Shown here in pieces: positions 1 to 7,868 of a stretch of 35,093 nucleotides of DNA. Numbering within the stretch: position 1 is the first letter of the stretch; each line of letters starts with the position of its first letter. The stretch is taken from the NCBI GenBank assembly GCA_902461565.1, contig CABPYL010000032.1:1-35093 (forward strand), given 5' to 3'. The translations under genes and the position numbers were made by a program. This DNA is from an uncultured Porphyromonadaceae bacterium. GTDB taxonomy: Bacteria; Bacteroidota; Bacteroidia; Bacteroidales; Muribaculaceae. Under the pieces are notes generated by a model. That model saw only the letters and a list, made by a program, of their open reading frames with translations, ran no database searches and had not been told where the DNA came from.

Positions 1-172
1 GCACCGCAATGTCCATTGTAGCGGATATTTTGGTTTCCTTGTCTACGACGGGCACGCCGTTCTCGGTATTGATCGTTACGACAGGAATAGTGTAAGTCGG
101 TTCGGCAGACCGGCCGGTAACGGCAGCCGCCGATAAAAATACTAATGTAAGAGTGCGTAATAAATGGTTCAT
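1..172 (-). CDS. CotH-like secreted protein, N-terminal fragment (left copy, runs off the window)
   Basis: Only the first 57 codons are present; the gene continues past base 1. The fragment has a signal peptide (MNHLLRTLTLVFLSAAAV...) followed by a short stretch with the core IPVVTINTENGVPVVDKE. From memory this resembles the segment preceding the kinase-like domain of Bacteroidota CotH-family surface proteins; the kinase domain itself is not in the window, so the family is an inference. The start at 172 is supported by the signal peptide and by a perfect -7 box at 196-203 on the same strand. It lies downstream of TPR regulator 1 on the same strand, with a large palindromic operator between them. 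A 97.7% identical copy lies at the other end of the window in the opposite orientation. Confidence 0.6.
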   Translation of the reverse strand, partial: MNHLLRTLTLVFLSAAAVTGRSAEPTYTIPVVTINTENGVPVVDKETKISATMDIAV

Positions 173-185
173 CTTAATGATTTTT
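1..185. repeat. Terminal inverted repeat, left copy
   Basis: Bases 1-185 are the reverse complement of 34909-35093. I count four mismatches (left positions 56, 107, 110 and 137), and identity ends about 13 bases upstream of the shared ATG. The outermost 55 bases are exactly identical. The repeat is the 5' part of the CotH-like gene, not a transposon end. The differences show two real gene copies, while the exact 55-base tip looks like an assembly-graph overlap. Confidence 0.9.
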
Positions 186-195
186 TGGTTTATCG

Positions 196-203
196 CAAAG
201 TTA
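196..203 (-). promoter_or_regulatory. -7 promoter box of the left CotH-like gene
   Basis: On the minus strand this reads TAACTTTG, a perfect match to the Bacteroidota TAnnTTTG consensus. It ends 23 bases before the start codon at 172. No TTTG -33 element is visible at the expected 19-21 base spacing, which suggests activator dependence. The operator begins exactly 31 bases further upstream (gap 204-234). Confidence 0.7.
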
Positions 204-234
204 GCGGAAGGCAAGGAGGCGGTTGCTAAACAAT

Positions 235-280
235 AGTGCGAAAAGAGTGCGAAACCGTAGTTTCGCACTCTTTTCGCACT
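235..280. promoter_or_regulatory. 46-bp palindromic operator, four copies of AGTGCGAAA
   Basis: The left arm AGTGCGAAAAGAGTGCGAAA (235-254) and its perfect reverse complement (261-280) flank a 6-base centre. Each arm holds two AGTGCGAAA units repeated with an 11-bp period, about one helical turn, as expected for a dimer-of-dimers site. It lies between regulator 1 and the left CotH-like gene. A single arm with one mismatch lies upstream of regulator 1 itself (2095-2114). In RNA it would fold into a strong hairpin, so a secondary terminator role for the regulator 1 transcript is possible, but no U-tract follows. Confidence 0.75.
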
Positions 281-301
281 GCTGCAATCGAGATAATGCG
301 C

Positions 302-2005
302 TTAAACGCAGCGTATTACATCATCGATATATTTGCTATCGATCTGTTGTTTGAGAATAATCTCGCAGACATGCTTGCGCCGATAGGATATTGTTCCTTT
401 CGTACGTCCGAGAAGTATTGTCATCTGCGACGGAGTAATGCCACAGCGGATCAGGAGCACCATGTGATAGTCGTGTGGCTTGAGGTCCTGACCGGCCAGC
501 AGCTGCAGCCGTTCCTTGAAACGCGGCGAACAGGAAACAATGGTCTGTTCAAGCTCTTCCCAAATATCACTGTTCTCGGAAATGGTCTTGTACTCCGAAA
601 GGTGTTTGTTGATCACCCGATATATCCCGGAGCCGAGTATAGCAGGATCCACCGGCGTTTTGAGCGCGTTTTCATCTCTTATATTGGCAATTTGCGCCAG
701 CAATCTCCTTTTGAGGTTTTCTATATCGCTGGCGTTCTGTCGGTTATTTGCGAGAGAGAGACCCCCGTCGTTGAAAGACGTATCGTCCGATAAAGATTTC
801 CGCAAGTCATCAAGTTCGAGAACGGTAGACTGCAGGGCGAGCAACAATGCCCTTTTGCGGTACCTGAGGTAGAGAACTATTATTATACATATAAATACAC
901 ACAGGACAAGTAAACCTGTGACATATACATATTGGTGTATTCTCTTTTCTGCGCGGATTCGTTCCCGCTGGTGAATCTGATAGTTGTAATATGAATTTTG
1001 TATTATTGCCTCCTGCGATTCATGGGAGTTATAAAAGTCTTCGAGCGTAACGAAATAGTCATCAATATATGGCTTTATAGAGTCTTTTGGTATAAAATTA
1101 TATAATTCATCCGAGAACAGGTTCCAATACCCGTTCTTGCGATTACTGTCTCTTTTGTAGTGAATCACTTGGTCGGCGTGGTAGTAAGCTGTATCCAAAA
1201 AACCGGCGGCCATATAAATGTCAGATGCATAGGCATGTGCCAAATTGTGTTGAATGGGAGTCGCTTTCTCAGGAATTCCACGAATCAGAATTAAAGCTGA
1301 ATCTATATCTTGCTGCATAAGTTTGGTCGCGGCACGGTAAATTTGCATTTGGACCTTGTCTCGTTCTGTGAGGTGCGAGGCCAATTTGGCCGCTACCCTA
1401 AAGCAATTATCGGCATCTGAGAGATTCTTTTGGTGCATGTATATCGCACCTAAGAGTTGGTAGTCGTATGCAAGGTTAAAGGTATCGCACTCGATGGAAT
1501 CGATACGGAGAGCTTCTTTCAAATATGGAATTCCCTGGCTGTATAATCTGAGAGAGTTAAGCAAACGGGCGGTCTGGCTTGTTACGGCGCCTTTGAGATG
1601 TAGTGTTTTCGGGTCGTCGTCCGTAAGACAATCAAGGCTTTTCTGAAAATAATCCAGAGCCGAGGGGAAGTCTCCGAGGTCGCTGTAAACCCTTCCGCCG
1701 TAGTACAGAGCCTCGGGGTAGTTCTCCTTGTCGTGGGAGGCGTAATAATCTATTACGTCTAAGATTAGGCTGTCGGATGTGTGATCGATATAAGCCTTGT
1801 CGTTTGCTTTTATAGAGAGCAAATCATAATAATGGCGGTCGGCTTCGGCCAGACTGCCCGGACTGATGCTGTCGAGGCACCGCAATGCCTCCTCGGGGTT
1901 ATCGGATACAATTTCTGCGATATGTACAAGCCGTCCGTCGTGCGGAGATTCCGCACATCCCAGGAGCAGCAGTATAACAGGTATCAGTATTGAACAGCGC
2001 TTCAT
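302..2005 (-). CDS. Membrane-tethered TPR/HTH transcriptional regulator 1
   Basis: This 567-residue protein is probably a one-component transmembrane regulator. It has an N-terminal signal with a lipobox-like sequence ending at Cys17 (ILLLLGC), TPR-like helical repeats over about 25-345, one strong membrane helix at about 359-381 followed by RYRKR, a coiled-coil-like stretch at about 385-445, and a C-terminal helix-turn-helix-like segment at about 521-550 (ITPSQMTILLGRTKGTIS). The predicted layout is a periplasmic TPR sensor and a cytoplasmic DNA-binding end. It is a full-length paralogue of the regulator at 30874-32571, with near-identical first 45 residues and last domain. Its own promoter carries a half-operator and the downstream CotH-like gene carries the full operator, so autoregulation and activation of the CotH gene are inferred. 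The ligand is unknown. Confidence 0.8.
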   Translation of the reverse strand: MKRCSILIPVILLLLGCAESPHDGRLVHIAEIVSDNPEEALRCLDSISPGSLAEADRHYYDLLSIKANDKAYIDHTSDSLILDVIDYYASHDKENYPEALYYGGRVYSDLGDFPSALDYFQKSLDCLTDDDPKTLHLKGAVTSQTARLLNSLRLYSQGIPYLKEALRIDSIECDTFNLAYDYQLLGAIYMHQKNLSDADNCFRVAAKLASHLTERDKVQMQIYRAATKLMQQDIDSALILIRGIPEKATPIQHNLAHAYASDIYMAAGFLDTAYYHADQVIHYKRDSNRKNGYWNLFSDELYNFIPKDSIKPYIDDYFVTLEDFYNSHESQEAIIQNSYYNYQIHQRERIRAEKRIHQYVYVTGLLVLCVFICIIIVLYLRYRKRALLLALQSTVLELDDLRKSLSDDTSFNDGGLSLANNRQNASDIENLKRRLLAQIANIRDENALKTPVDPAILGSGIYRVINKHLSEYKTISENSDIWEELEQTIVSCSPRFKERLQLLAGQDLKPHDYHMVLLIRCGITPSQMTILLGRTKGTISYRRKHVCEIILKQQIDSKYIDDVIRCV

Positions 2006-2055
2006 TTATATCTGGCAGTTGTCGGTTATGATTTGTATAATGTGATGTATCAGCA

Positions 2056-2063
2056 CAAAGATA
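2056..2063 (-). promoter_or_regulatory. -7 promoter box of regulator 1
   Basis: Minus strand TATCTTTG, a perfect TAnnTTTG match, about 50 bases upstream of the regulator start. No TTTG element occurs 19-21 bases upstream. The half-operator begins exactly 31 bases away (gap 2064-2094), the same spacing as at the left CotH-like gene and the C10 peptidase operon. Confidence 0.65.
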
Positions 2064-2094
2064 GCGTACGGGGAGGAGAAGTCCGCTATACAGG

Positions 2095-2114
2095 AGTGCG
2101 AAAAGTGTGCGAAA
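2095..2114. promoter_or_regulatory. Half-operator upstream of regulator 1
   Basis: AGTGCGAAAAGTGTGCGAAA differs at one base from an arm of the 235-280 operator and keeps the 11-bp direct repeat. A second inverted arm is not recognisable next to it. A single half-site would be expected to give weaker binding than the full palindrome. Positive autoregulation of regulator 1 is inferred. Confidence 0.65.
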
Positions 2115-2313
2115 TTGCTGTTTGCTCACGTTTAATTCTTTGAGCCCGCAATTCTACAGCGGCGTCTCCATATTCCCAATGTTAAATAACTCTAAAATCT
2201 GGCTAAAAAGCAAAAATTGGCAGAAATTTTTGTAATTTCGCCTTGTGCGTAAAGTGCGCCTTACCTTGAATAGAATATCTAAAACAAATACTATTAACCA
2301 AATCAATTCACTA

Positions 2314-3216
2314 ATGAAAAAACAGCTTCTTGCTGCCGCACTCCTTATTTTCAGACTGGCAGCTTCGGCCCAGCTCGTCGAAATCAATTCGATGCAGCGC
2401 GTCGACGTGCCTCAGGGCATGATTGTAAGCGTTCCCACCATCAGCCCCGACGGTTCTTTCGTGGTAGTTTCTGATGCTTCGGGTACAGGCCTTACTAAAC
2501 TTGGTGTTGACGGCGGCGCCCCCGTCCGTGTTACCAACAATGCCAGCGGTTACGACGTACAGATCAGTAATGACGGCAACACCGTAGTGTTCCGCCAGAG
2601 CACCACCGGCAAGAATCACCTGCGTTACACCTCGCTCAATAGCGTAGACCTGCGCTCGGGCAAGGAAAAAGTGCTTGTAAAACCATCGCGCAAGCTCAAT
2701 GCCGGCGTGGCAGTAAACGCCACAGGCGTATCGGCTGTTGAAAAGGGCAAGCTGCAGGTAAAGAGCCTCGGCAATGCCAAGGCTACCGCCGCCCCCGTGG
2801 TTTCCATCAACTACGGCCATCTTGAATACACCGCCAACGGCAAGACCGTTACCCTCGACCCGCAGGGCCGCGGCAGCTACCTGTGGCCTTCGCTCAGCCC
2901 CGATGGCACCAAGGTTGTATATTATCTCGCCGGCCGCGGATGCTTTGTATGCAACACCGACGGTTCCAACCCCGTTGCACTGGGTATGCTCCGCGCTGCC
3001 AAGTGGCTCGGCAATGACATGGTTGTTGGTATGAACGACGTTGACAACGGCGAATTCGTTACCTCGTCGGCCATTGTGGCTTCCGACCTCAAGGGCAATC
3101 GTCAGGAGCTCACCAACGAGACTCTTATCGCTATGTATCCCAGCGTCAGCGCCGACGGCAAGAAGATTGCATTCGCCACTGCGGAGGGTGAACTATTTAT
3201 TATTAACCTTAAATAA
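2314..3216 (+). CDS. Secreted PD40/TolB-like beta-propeller protein
   Basis: This 300-residue protein begins with a signal peptide (MKKQLLAAALLIFRLAASAQ). It then has repeating blades with the signature SPDG or SADGK followed by hydrophobic strands and -GT-K- turns (for example TISPDGSFVV, SLSPDGTKVVYY, SVSADGKKIAFAT), typical of PD40/WD40-like propellers. I chose the ATG at 2314 because it gives a clean signal peptide; the frame is open back to 2245. It ends 9 bases before the large amidase gene, so the two are almost certainly co-transcribed. A scaffold or ligand-binding role for the amidase is inference. No enzyme motif is visible. Confidence 0.75.
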   Translation: MKKQLLAAALLIFRLAASAQLVEINSMQRVDVPQGMIVSVPTISPDGSFVVVSDASGTGLTKLGVDGGAPVRVTNNASGYDVQISNDGNTVVFRQSTTGKNHLRYTSLNSVDLRSGKEKVLVKPSRKLNAGVAVNATGVSAVEKGKLQVKSLGNAKATAAPVVSINYGHLEYTANGKTVTLDPQGRGSYLWPSLSPDGTKVVYYLAGRGCFVCNTDGSNPVALGMLRAAKWLGNDMVVGMNDVDNGEFVTSSAIVASDLKGNRQELTNETLIAMYPSVSADGKKIAFATAEGELFIINLK

Positions 3217-3225
3217 AAACGGAGT

Positions 3226-6200
3226 ATGAAAAAACTTCTCATTGCTGCCGCAGCAACCATGATTGCCCTGGCAGCTCCGGCAAAGACCGCCGACGAACTC
3301 CGCGTCTATATCAACCCTGGCCACGGTTCCTGGACAGCCAACGACCGTCCGAACCCCGTTACCGGCCACGGCGCATACCAGCGAGTGGGCACCGATACCA
3401 CAAACTTCTTTGAATCGAACACCAACCTCCGCAAGGGTTTCGGTGTTATGGAACGTCTTATCCAGTACGGACTTAAATTCGACCGCACACTGAATCAGGA
3501 AGGCGACCGCCATCAGATCGGCGCAGCCCGCGATATGAGCAACAACATCGTGATGAGCCACGTTAAATGTGGCCCTTACCACGAAGATAACGGTACCGGC
3601 AGTCAGCTTGGCGACGCAGCACCCGCCGACCTTGAATACTACAACCGTTCGCTTAGTGAAATCAGTCAGGAAGTGGATGCCAACAACTTTGATATGTTCA
3701 TCTCCATCCACTCCAACGCAGCTACCGAAGGAACAAGCACAAACTATCCCTTGTTCCTCTATCGCGGTTATGACACCCCCATAGCAGAAGACGGTGTAAC
3801 ACTCGAACACCAACAGACTTCCCGCGAAATGGCCGACAAGTGCTGGGGTTATGCACAGGGCAACCCCCACATGGTTTGGACATACTATTCCGCCACCAAC
3901 AAAAACATCCGCGGCGACATCAACTTCTACGGAAGCTCGAGCACCAGCGACTATACCGGTGCCAAAGGTTATCTGGGCGTGCTGAAGCACCATGTACCCG
4001 GCTTCCTTGTTGAAGGTTACTTCCACACCTACCAGCCCGCACGCCACCGTGCCATGAACTGGGACGTTGACTATGTAGAAGGTTACGCATATGCCCGCGG
4101 TATCGCCGACTTCTTTGAACTGGAAAAAGAAAAGACCGGTACAATCTACGGTATAGTCCGCGACCTCCACGAAAAATTCAACGATCAGTACTACAAGCCC
4201 AATTCGGCTTCTGAAGACATCTGGAAACCCCTTAACGGAGCTACCGTAACTCTGTACAAAGGCCAGGAAGCAGTTGCCACTTATACAACGGACAACTATT
4301 ACAACGGCGCATTTGTTTTCGACGGTATTGAACCGGGTACATATACCATTGCCGCCACACATCCCGACTACAAGGCTATGGAACCCGTCGAAGTTGTTGT
4401 TGAGGCCGCAAAGGATACTTATCCCAACATTAAGCTCGAAAGCACATCGTACATACCTCCCAAGGTTGTTTACGAAAATTATCCCGACCCCGCCGCTACC
4501 ATCGGTAACGTACGCGCCGCCGAGGAATATGCATTTGAAGCCGCATATACCAACGAACCCATTGCCGAACTCGAAGGCAAGATTGTTCGCCGCGCTATCG
4601 CACAGAACGGCAAGCTCTACATTCTGGCTATCGACAAACTGCCGACCTACGCACAGGTTGTTCCCGATGCCGACAAGCCTGCAGCCACCATTCTTGTTTA
4701 CGACCTTGAAAACAAGACAGTCCTGGCTAACGTATCTACCGAAGGCACCTACGGCAGCATCCAGAACGTAGCCGACATCCAGGTAACCTCCGATGGCTAT
4801 CTGCTGGCTTCCTGCCAGACCAAGAACCAGTACTCCGCCGATTATCAGGAGAAACTTCCCGACGGTACAACCGAACCCCGCGGCACCATCTACATCTACA
4901 AATGGGCCAACGATGAAAACGGTCTTCCCACCGGCGCTCCGCAGCAATGGCTCAACACTCAGCTCGCCGGCCGCTGGTTCCGCTCCTACGGCGGCGGCAC
5001 ATTCGGTTACACTGGTACATCCTTAGAAGGCAAGCTGCTTATCCCGCAGCCCACAATTACCGCTCCTATGCACACCCTGCGCTCGTCGCTCATCACTATC
5101 GTCGATGGTGCCGACGCCGGTGGTGCCGACTATCTCACTCCCGGTTCTTATGGCGAATTCGCATCGGAAAGCCAGGACGGCTTCGGTCAGGGCTACCGTG
5201 TTATAACCTCACCTCTGGACAATGAACAGGCTATCTTCGTCGGTCCCGACTGCACCGCTGTATGGGATTACAACATGGGCGACAAGACTCCCGCAGATTT
5301 CCTTGGCAACGAAGCTTTCGCCGGTGTTCCCGGTGCTGTCGGCGCATTCAAATATGCCGGCACAAGCTACCTCGTAGTTCCTGACGTTCAGGACGGCATG
5401 GCTGTAGGCGTTAAACTACTCGATATCAGCAAGCACGTGAACAATGCAACTCAGGTTTCCACCATCAACACTTCCATCGCAATGCCGGAAGGCGAATTCG
5501 ATGAAAATGCAGTTCACAGCTGCGCAACATTCGGCGAAGTAGGTACAACTTACGACGAAGTAAACGAAGTATATACCTCTGCCTGGATCAACCTGTACAT
5601 GATTCGCGACGGCAAGATTACCAAGCTTACAACCAAAGACGTTAAACAGCCCGTTTACAAGACCGCCTTTGCTTACGGCCTCAGCGCTGAAGGCACAGAA
5701 AACGGTTACACTGTCAACTATGCGCTGACTACCGACGCCGTTTCGGCAGAACTCGTTCTGACACCCGGCGAAGGCGACGCAGTTGTTGTTCCTCTGGAAG
5801 CTACCAAGGGCGAACACACCGCTATAGTGGATATGTCTCAGCTGTCCGCAGCCGAATACACCTGGGAAGTGAAAGTTGCTTCGAAATCGAACGCCGCCTG
5901 CGGTGAAGTCTTCTTTGCAGAAGCTCCCGTTACCAAGCGCGGTTCTGTCATCACTTTCACCGATCCCGAATATGAAACCTACGGTTACACCGTTATCGGT
6001 CATAACTCAGGCACCGGCTTTGATATTTATAACCCCGCAGGCGAACTCGTTGCAACCGGTGTTCACAAGAACGATCCGCTTCTTGGCAGCGATTCCAACC
6101 AGTCCAACCCGCTCCGTGGCGCAGAACACATGGGCCACGCACTCGTAGCTGGCTGGGGCGACGATGCCCACGGCGTAACGGCTTTCAATCCTCTTGATCC

Positions 6201-7041
6201 CGAAGAACCTCTCTATTCCGTATTCGAAGGTGAGATGGCCAAATCCGGTCTTATCTCTTACAACGGCGTCGGCATCGGTAGCGGTACACCTTGTGTTGCT
6301 ATCCAGGGCAAAGGCGAAAACGCCCGCATGTACACATTCGACGAAGACCTTCTGGGCAACGCCATCGCAGTTTACAACATCGGCACCTCGCGTACAATAA
6401 CCACCGCACCCGAAAACTGGGGTCTGCACGGCCTTGCCAATACCAACGTTGAACTGCAGGCTATTGAAAACGGTATCTTTGCATCGCAGGTTCGCGCCGA
6501 TTTCTATGACGCTACTCCTTCCATCAAATTTATCAGCAACGAAGGCGAAACCATTTGGGTAAGCAATGACAAAACAGACTGGCCCGCAGACATGATCAAG
6601 GACTGCAACTCCGGTCTGGCTGTCAACAAGGAAGGTACTCTGCTCGCCGTATCCGGCAACAGCGGTATCCGTATCTTCGACCTCAGCTTCAACAAATATG
6701 AAGAACCCGTTCTGAAATACCGTGCAGCTATCGACGCTACATCCAATGCCTGGTCGACAATGCGTTTCGACGCCGCTAACAACCTGCACTACTATGCACG
6801 TGGCATCGGCTACAGCGTATATGCTATCAGCAACGAAAAGCCCGTTGTCTCCACACCCGGTAACGGTGTTATCAAAGGCGTTTCTACCGGTGTAGAAGAT
6901 ATCGTAATCGGTGCAGAAAATACAGAGGCTCCCATAGAATTCTACAACCTCAACGGTATCCGCATGGACGGCAGCAACCTTGCTCCCGGTATCTATATCC
7001 GCAAGCAGGGCAACAAGGCCGAAAAAGTTCTTGTGAAATAA
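3226..7041 (+). CDS. Giant secreted N-acetylmuramoyl-L-alanine amidase with regulatory-like and propeller-like domains
   Basis: This 1271-residue protein has a signal peptide (1-19) and an Amidase_3-type catalytic domain at about 25-295. The zinc and catalytic candidates are His33 (INPGHGS), His162 (FISIHSNA) and Glu263 (LVEGYFHTY). A carboxypeptidase-regulatory-like beta-sandwich follows at about 303-400 (GTIYGIVRDL...GATVTLYKG...IEPGTYTIAA). Next come about 800 residues rich in beta strands that look propeller-like, then a C-terminal segment (EFYNLNGIRMDGS...GIYIRKQGNKAEKVLVK) typical of T9SS or cell-surface sorting tails. Family amidases are usually 200-450 residues, so this one is exceptionally large. 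It probably cleaves peptidoglycan stem peptides at or outside the envelope. It is co-transcribed with the upstream propeller protein and ends at a strong terminator. Confidence 0.8.
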   Translation: MKKLLIAAAATMIALAAPAKTADELRVYINPGHGSWTANDRPNPVTGHGAYQRVGTDTTNFFESNTNLRKGFGVMERLIQYGLKFDRTLNQEGDRHQIGAARDMSNNIVMSHVKCGPYHEDNGTGSQLGDAAPADLEYYNRSLSEISQEVDANNFDMFISIHSNAATEGTSTNYPLFLYRGYDTPIAEDGVTLEHQQTSREMADKCWGYAQGNPHMVWTYYSATNKNIRGDINFYGSSSTSDYTGAKGYLGVLKHHVPGFLVEGYFHTYQPARHRAMNWDVDYVEGYAYARGIADFFELEKEKTGTIYGIVRDLHEKFNDQYYKPNSASEDIWKPLNGATVTLYKGQEAVATYTTDNYYNGAFVFDGIEPGTYTIAATHPDYKAMEPVEVVVEAAKDTYPNIKLESTSYIPPKVVYENYPDPAATIGNVRAAEEYAFEAAYTNEPIAELEGKIVRRAIAQNGKLYILAIDKLPTYAQVVPDADKPAATILVYDLENKTVLANVSTEGTYGSIQNVADIQVTSDGYLLASCQTKNQYSADYQEKLPDGTTEPRGTIYIYKWANDENGLPTGAPQQWLNTQLAGRWFRSYGGGTFGYTGTSLEGKLLIPQPTITAPMHTLRSSLITIVDGADAGGADYLTPGSYGEFASESQDGFGQGYRVITSPLDNEQAIFVGPDCTAVWDYNMGDKTPADFLGNEAFAGVPGAVGAFKYAGTSYLVVPDVQDGMAVGVKLLDISKHVNNATQVSTINTSIAMPEGEFDENAVHSCATFGEVGTTYDEVNEVYTSAWINLYMIRDGKITKLTTKDVKQPVYKTAFAYGLSAEGTENGYTVNYALTTDAVSAELVLTPGEGDAVVVPLEATKGEHTAIVDMSQLSAAEYTWEVKVASKSNAACGEVFFAEAPVTKRGSVITFTDPEYETYGYTVIGHNSGTGFDIYNPAGELVATGVHKNDPLLGSDSNQSNPLRGAEHMGHALVAGWGDDAHGVTAFNPLDPEEPLYSVFEGEMAKSGLISYNGVGIGSGTPCVAIQGKGENARMYTFDEDLLGNAIAVYNIGTSRTITTAPENWGLHGLANTNVELQAIENGIFASQVRADFYDATPSIKFISNEGETIWVSNDKTDWPADMIKDCNSGLAVNKEGTLLAVSGNSGIRIFDLSFNKYEEPVLKYRAAIDATSNAWSTMRFDAANNLHYYARGIGYSVYAISNEKPVVSTPGNGVIKGVSTGVEDIVIGAENTEAPIEFYNLNGIRMDGSNLAPGIYIRKQGNKAEKVLVK

Positions 7042-7063
7042 TCATTCTCCCCAATCCGTAAAT

Positions 7064-7100
7064 ATCGCGGGACGGCCAAAAGCCGCCCCGCGATTATTTT
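7064..7100 (+). terminator. Terminator after the amidase operon
   Basis: A 13-bp GC-rich stem (ATCGCGGGACGGC pairing with GCCGCCCCGCGAT, one A-C mismatch) with a CAAAA loop is followed by TATTTTA. It lies between convergent genes and may also serve birA on the other strand. Confidence 0.8.
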
Positions 7101-7127
7101 ATGCGCCTGCGCAAAAAAATAAACAGG

Positions 7128-7868
7128 CTATATTATGTAGGCTACCTCCTTGAAGGCGTAGGTGCGGCCGTTGCTCAGCGAAAGATGGCCGGAGAGGGCC
7201 ACATCGGTTATGGAGGCGGCGAAAGGTTCGCCGGACGGCTCACGGAAAAGATATTCGGCGCCGTCGGCACGGTACATGCGCGCGCGAAAACGTTCCAACA
7301 ATCTTTCGGCATCGGGTTGCGCCATATATCCGGCAAGGCTGTCCATAATTTCCTCGCATACCTCGACAAGGAATGGACGCAACGGTGTCTCGAAACCTAA
7401 AAAATGAATCATCGACACAGGATTGGGCGCGTCGGAGATAAACACCCGCTGGTTCACGTCAATGCCAATGCCCGCGATGGCGCGCTCTATGTTGCAGCCG
7501 TCGAGTTTGTTCTCTATCAGCGTACCGCAGATTTTTTGGTCGCCCACATAGATATCGTTGGGCCACTTCACGGTGGTGCGTTCCGGCACGCCTGCGGCGA
7601 TGAAGCGGCTGTCGATTGCATCGGCCACAGCGAGGGCGACCAGCATCGACAGCTCGAACTGCCGCGCGGCATGGAACTGCCGCGGCCGCAGAAGTATCGA
7701 AAATGTAAGATTTTTGCCCGGTTCGGCTTCCCAGCTATTGCCTCTCTGGCCCCGGCCTGCCGTCTGGCAGTCGGTTACCACAACTGTGCCCTCGGGCGCG
7801 TCGGTCATGCCGGCAAGAACCGCGCTTGTGGAAGCGCAGATCGCCGGGCTGACAATGTTCAGCGTCAT
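7128..7868 (-). CDS. birA: Biotin--[acetyl-CoA-carboxylase] ligase
   Basis: The enzyme activates biotin to biotinyl-AMP and attaches it to a lysine of biotin carboxyl carrier proteins in the cytoplasm. The 246-residue sequence carries the adenylate-binding loop GRGQRGNSW (about 37-45), the KWPNDIYVG motif, the KICGTLIEN strand and GIGIDVNQ, all characteristic of the ligase core. There is no N-terminal winged helix, so it is a monofunctional ligase and not a biotin repressor. The start overlaps the stop of tsaE by four bases (ATGA), indicating translational coupling. It is the last gene of the porX-tsaE-birA run. Confidence 0.93.
   Translation of the reverse strand: MTLNIVSPAICASTSAVLAGMTDAPEGTVVVTDCQTAGRGQRGNSWEAEPGKNLTFSILLRPRQFHAARQFELSMLVALAVADAIDSRFIAAGVPERTTVKWPNDIYVGDQKICGTLIENKLDGCNIERAIAGIGIDVNQRVFISDAPNPVSMIHFLGFETPLRPFLVEVCEEIMDSLAGYMAQPDAERLLERFRARMYRADGAEYLFREPSGEPFAASITDVALSGHLSLSNGRTYAFKEVAYII

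Larger units (their letters stand above)
2006..2313. other. Intergenic region between divergent regulator 1 and the propeller-amidase operon
   Basis: This 308-base stretch holds the regulator 1 promoter and half-operator (2056-2114) on the minus side. The plus side is AT-rich. A one-mismatch -7 box TAATTTCG at 2233-2240 precedes a leader of about 70 bases. An upstream in-frame extension of the propeller gene to 2245 would start almost on this promoter and would bury the signal peptide, so it is probably not translated. Confidence 0.45.

Noticed and set aside
1..185. Transposon terminal inverted repeats
   Set aside because: The repeat is the coding start of a signal-peptide protein reading outward, and there is no transposase or target-site duplication.
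235..280. Ordinary rho-independent terminator of regulator 1
   Set aside because: The arms are perfect but no U-tract follows on either strand, and one arm recurs upstream of regulator 1, with the same 31-bp spacing to a promoter box at each site.
2245..2313. N-terminal extension of the propeller protein
   Set aside because: It would place 23 polar residues before a clear signal peptide.
3193..4947. 584-residue minus-strand ORF opposite the amidase
   Set aside because: It is a shadow of the amidase frame: it covers the conserved amidase domain, shows no domain motifs of its own, and lacks an initiation context.
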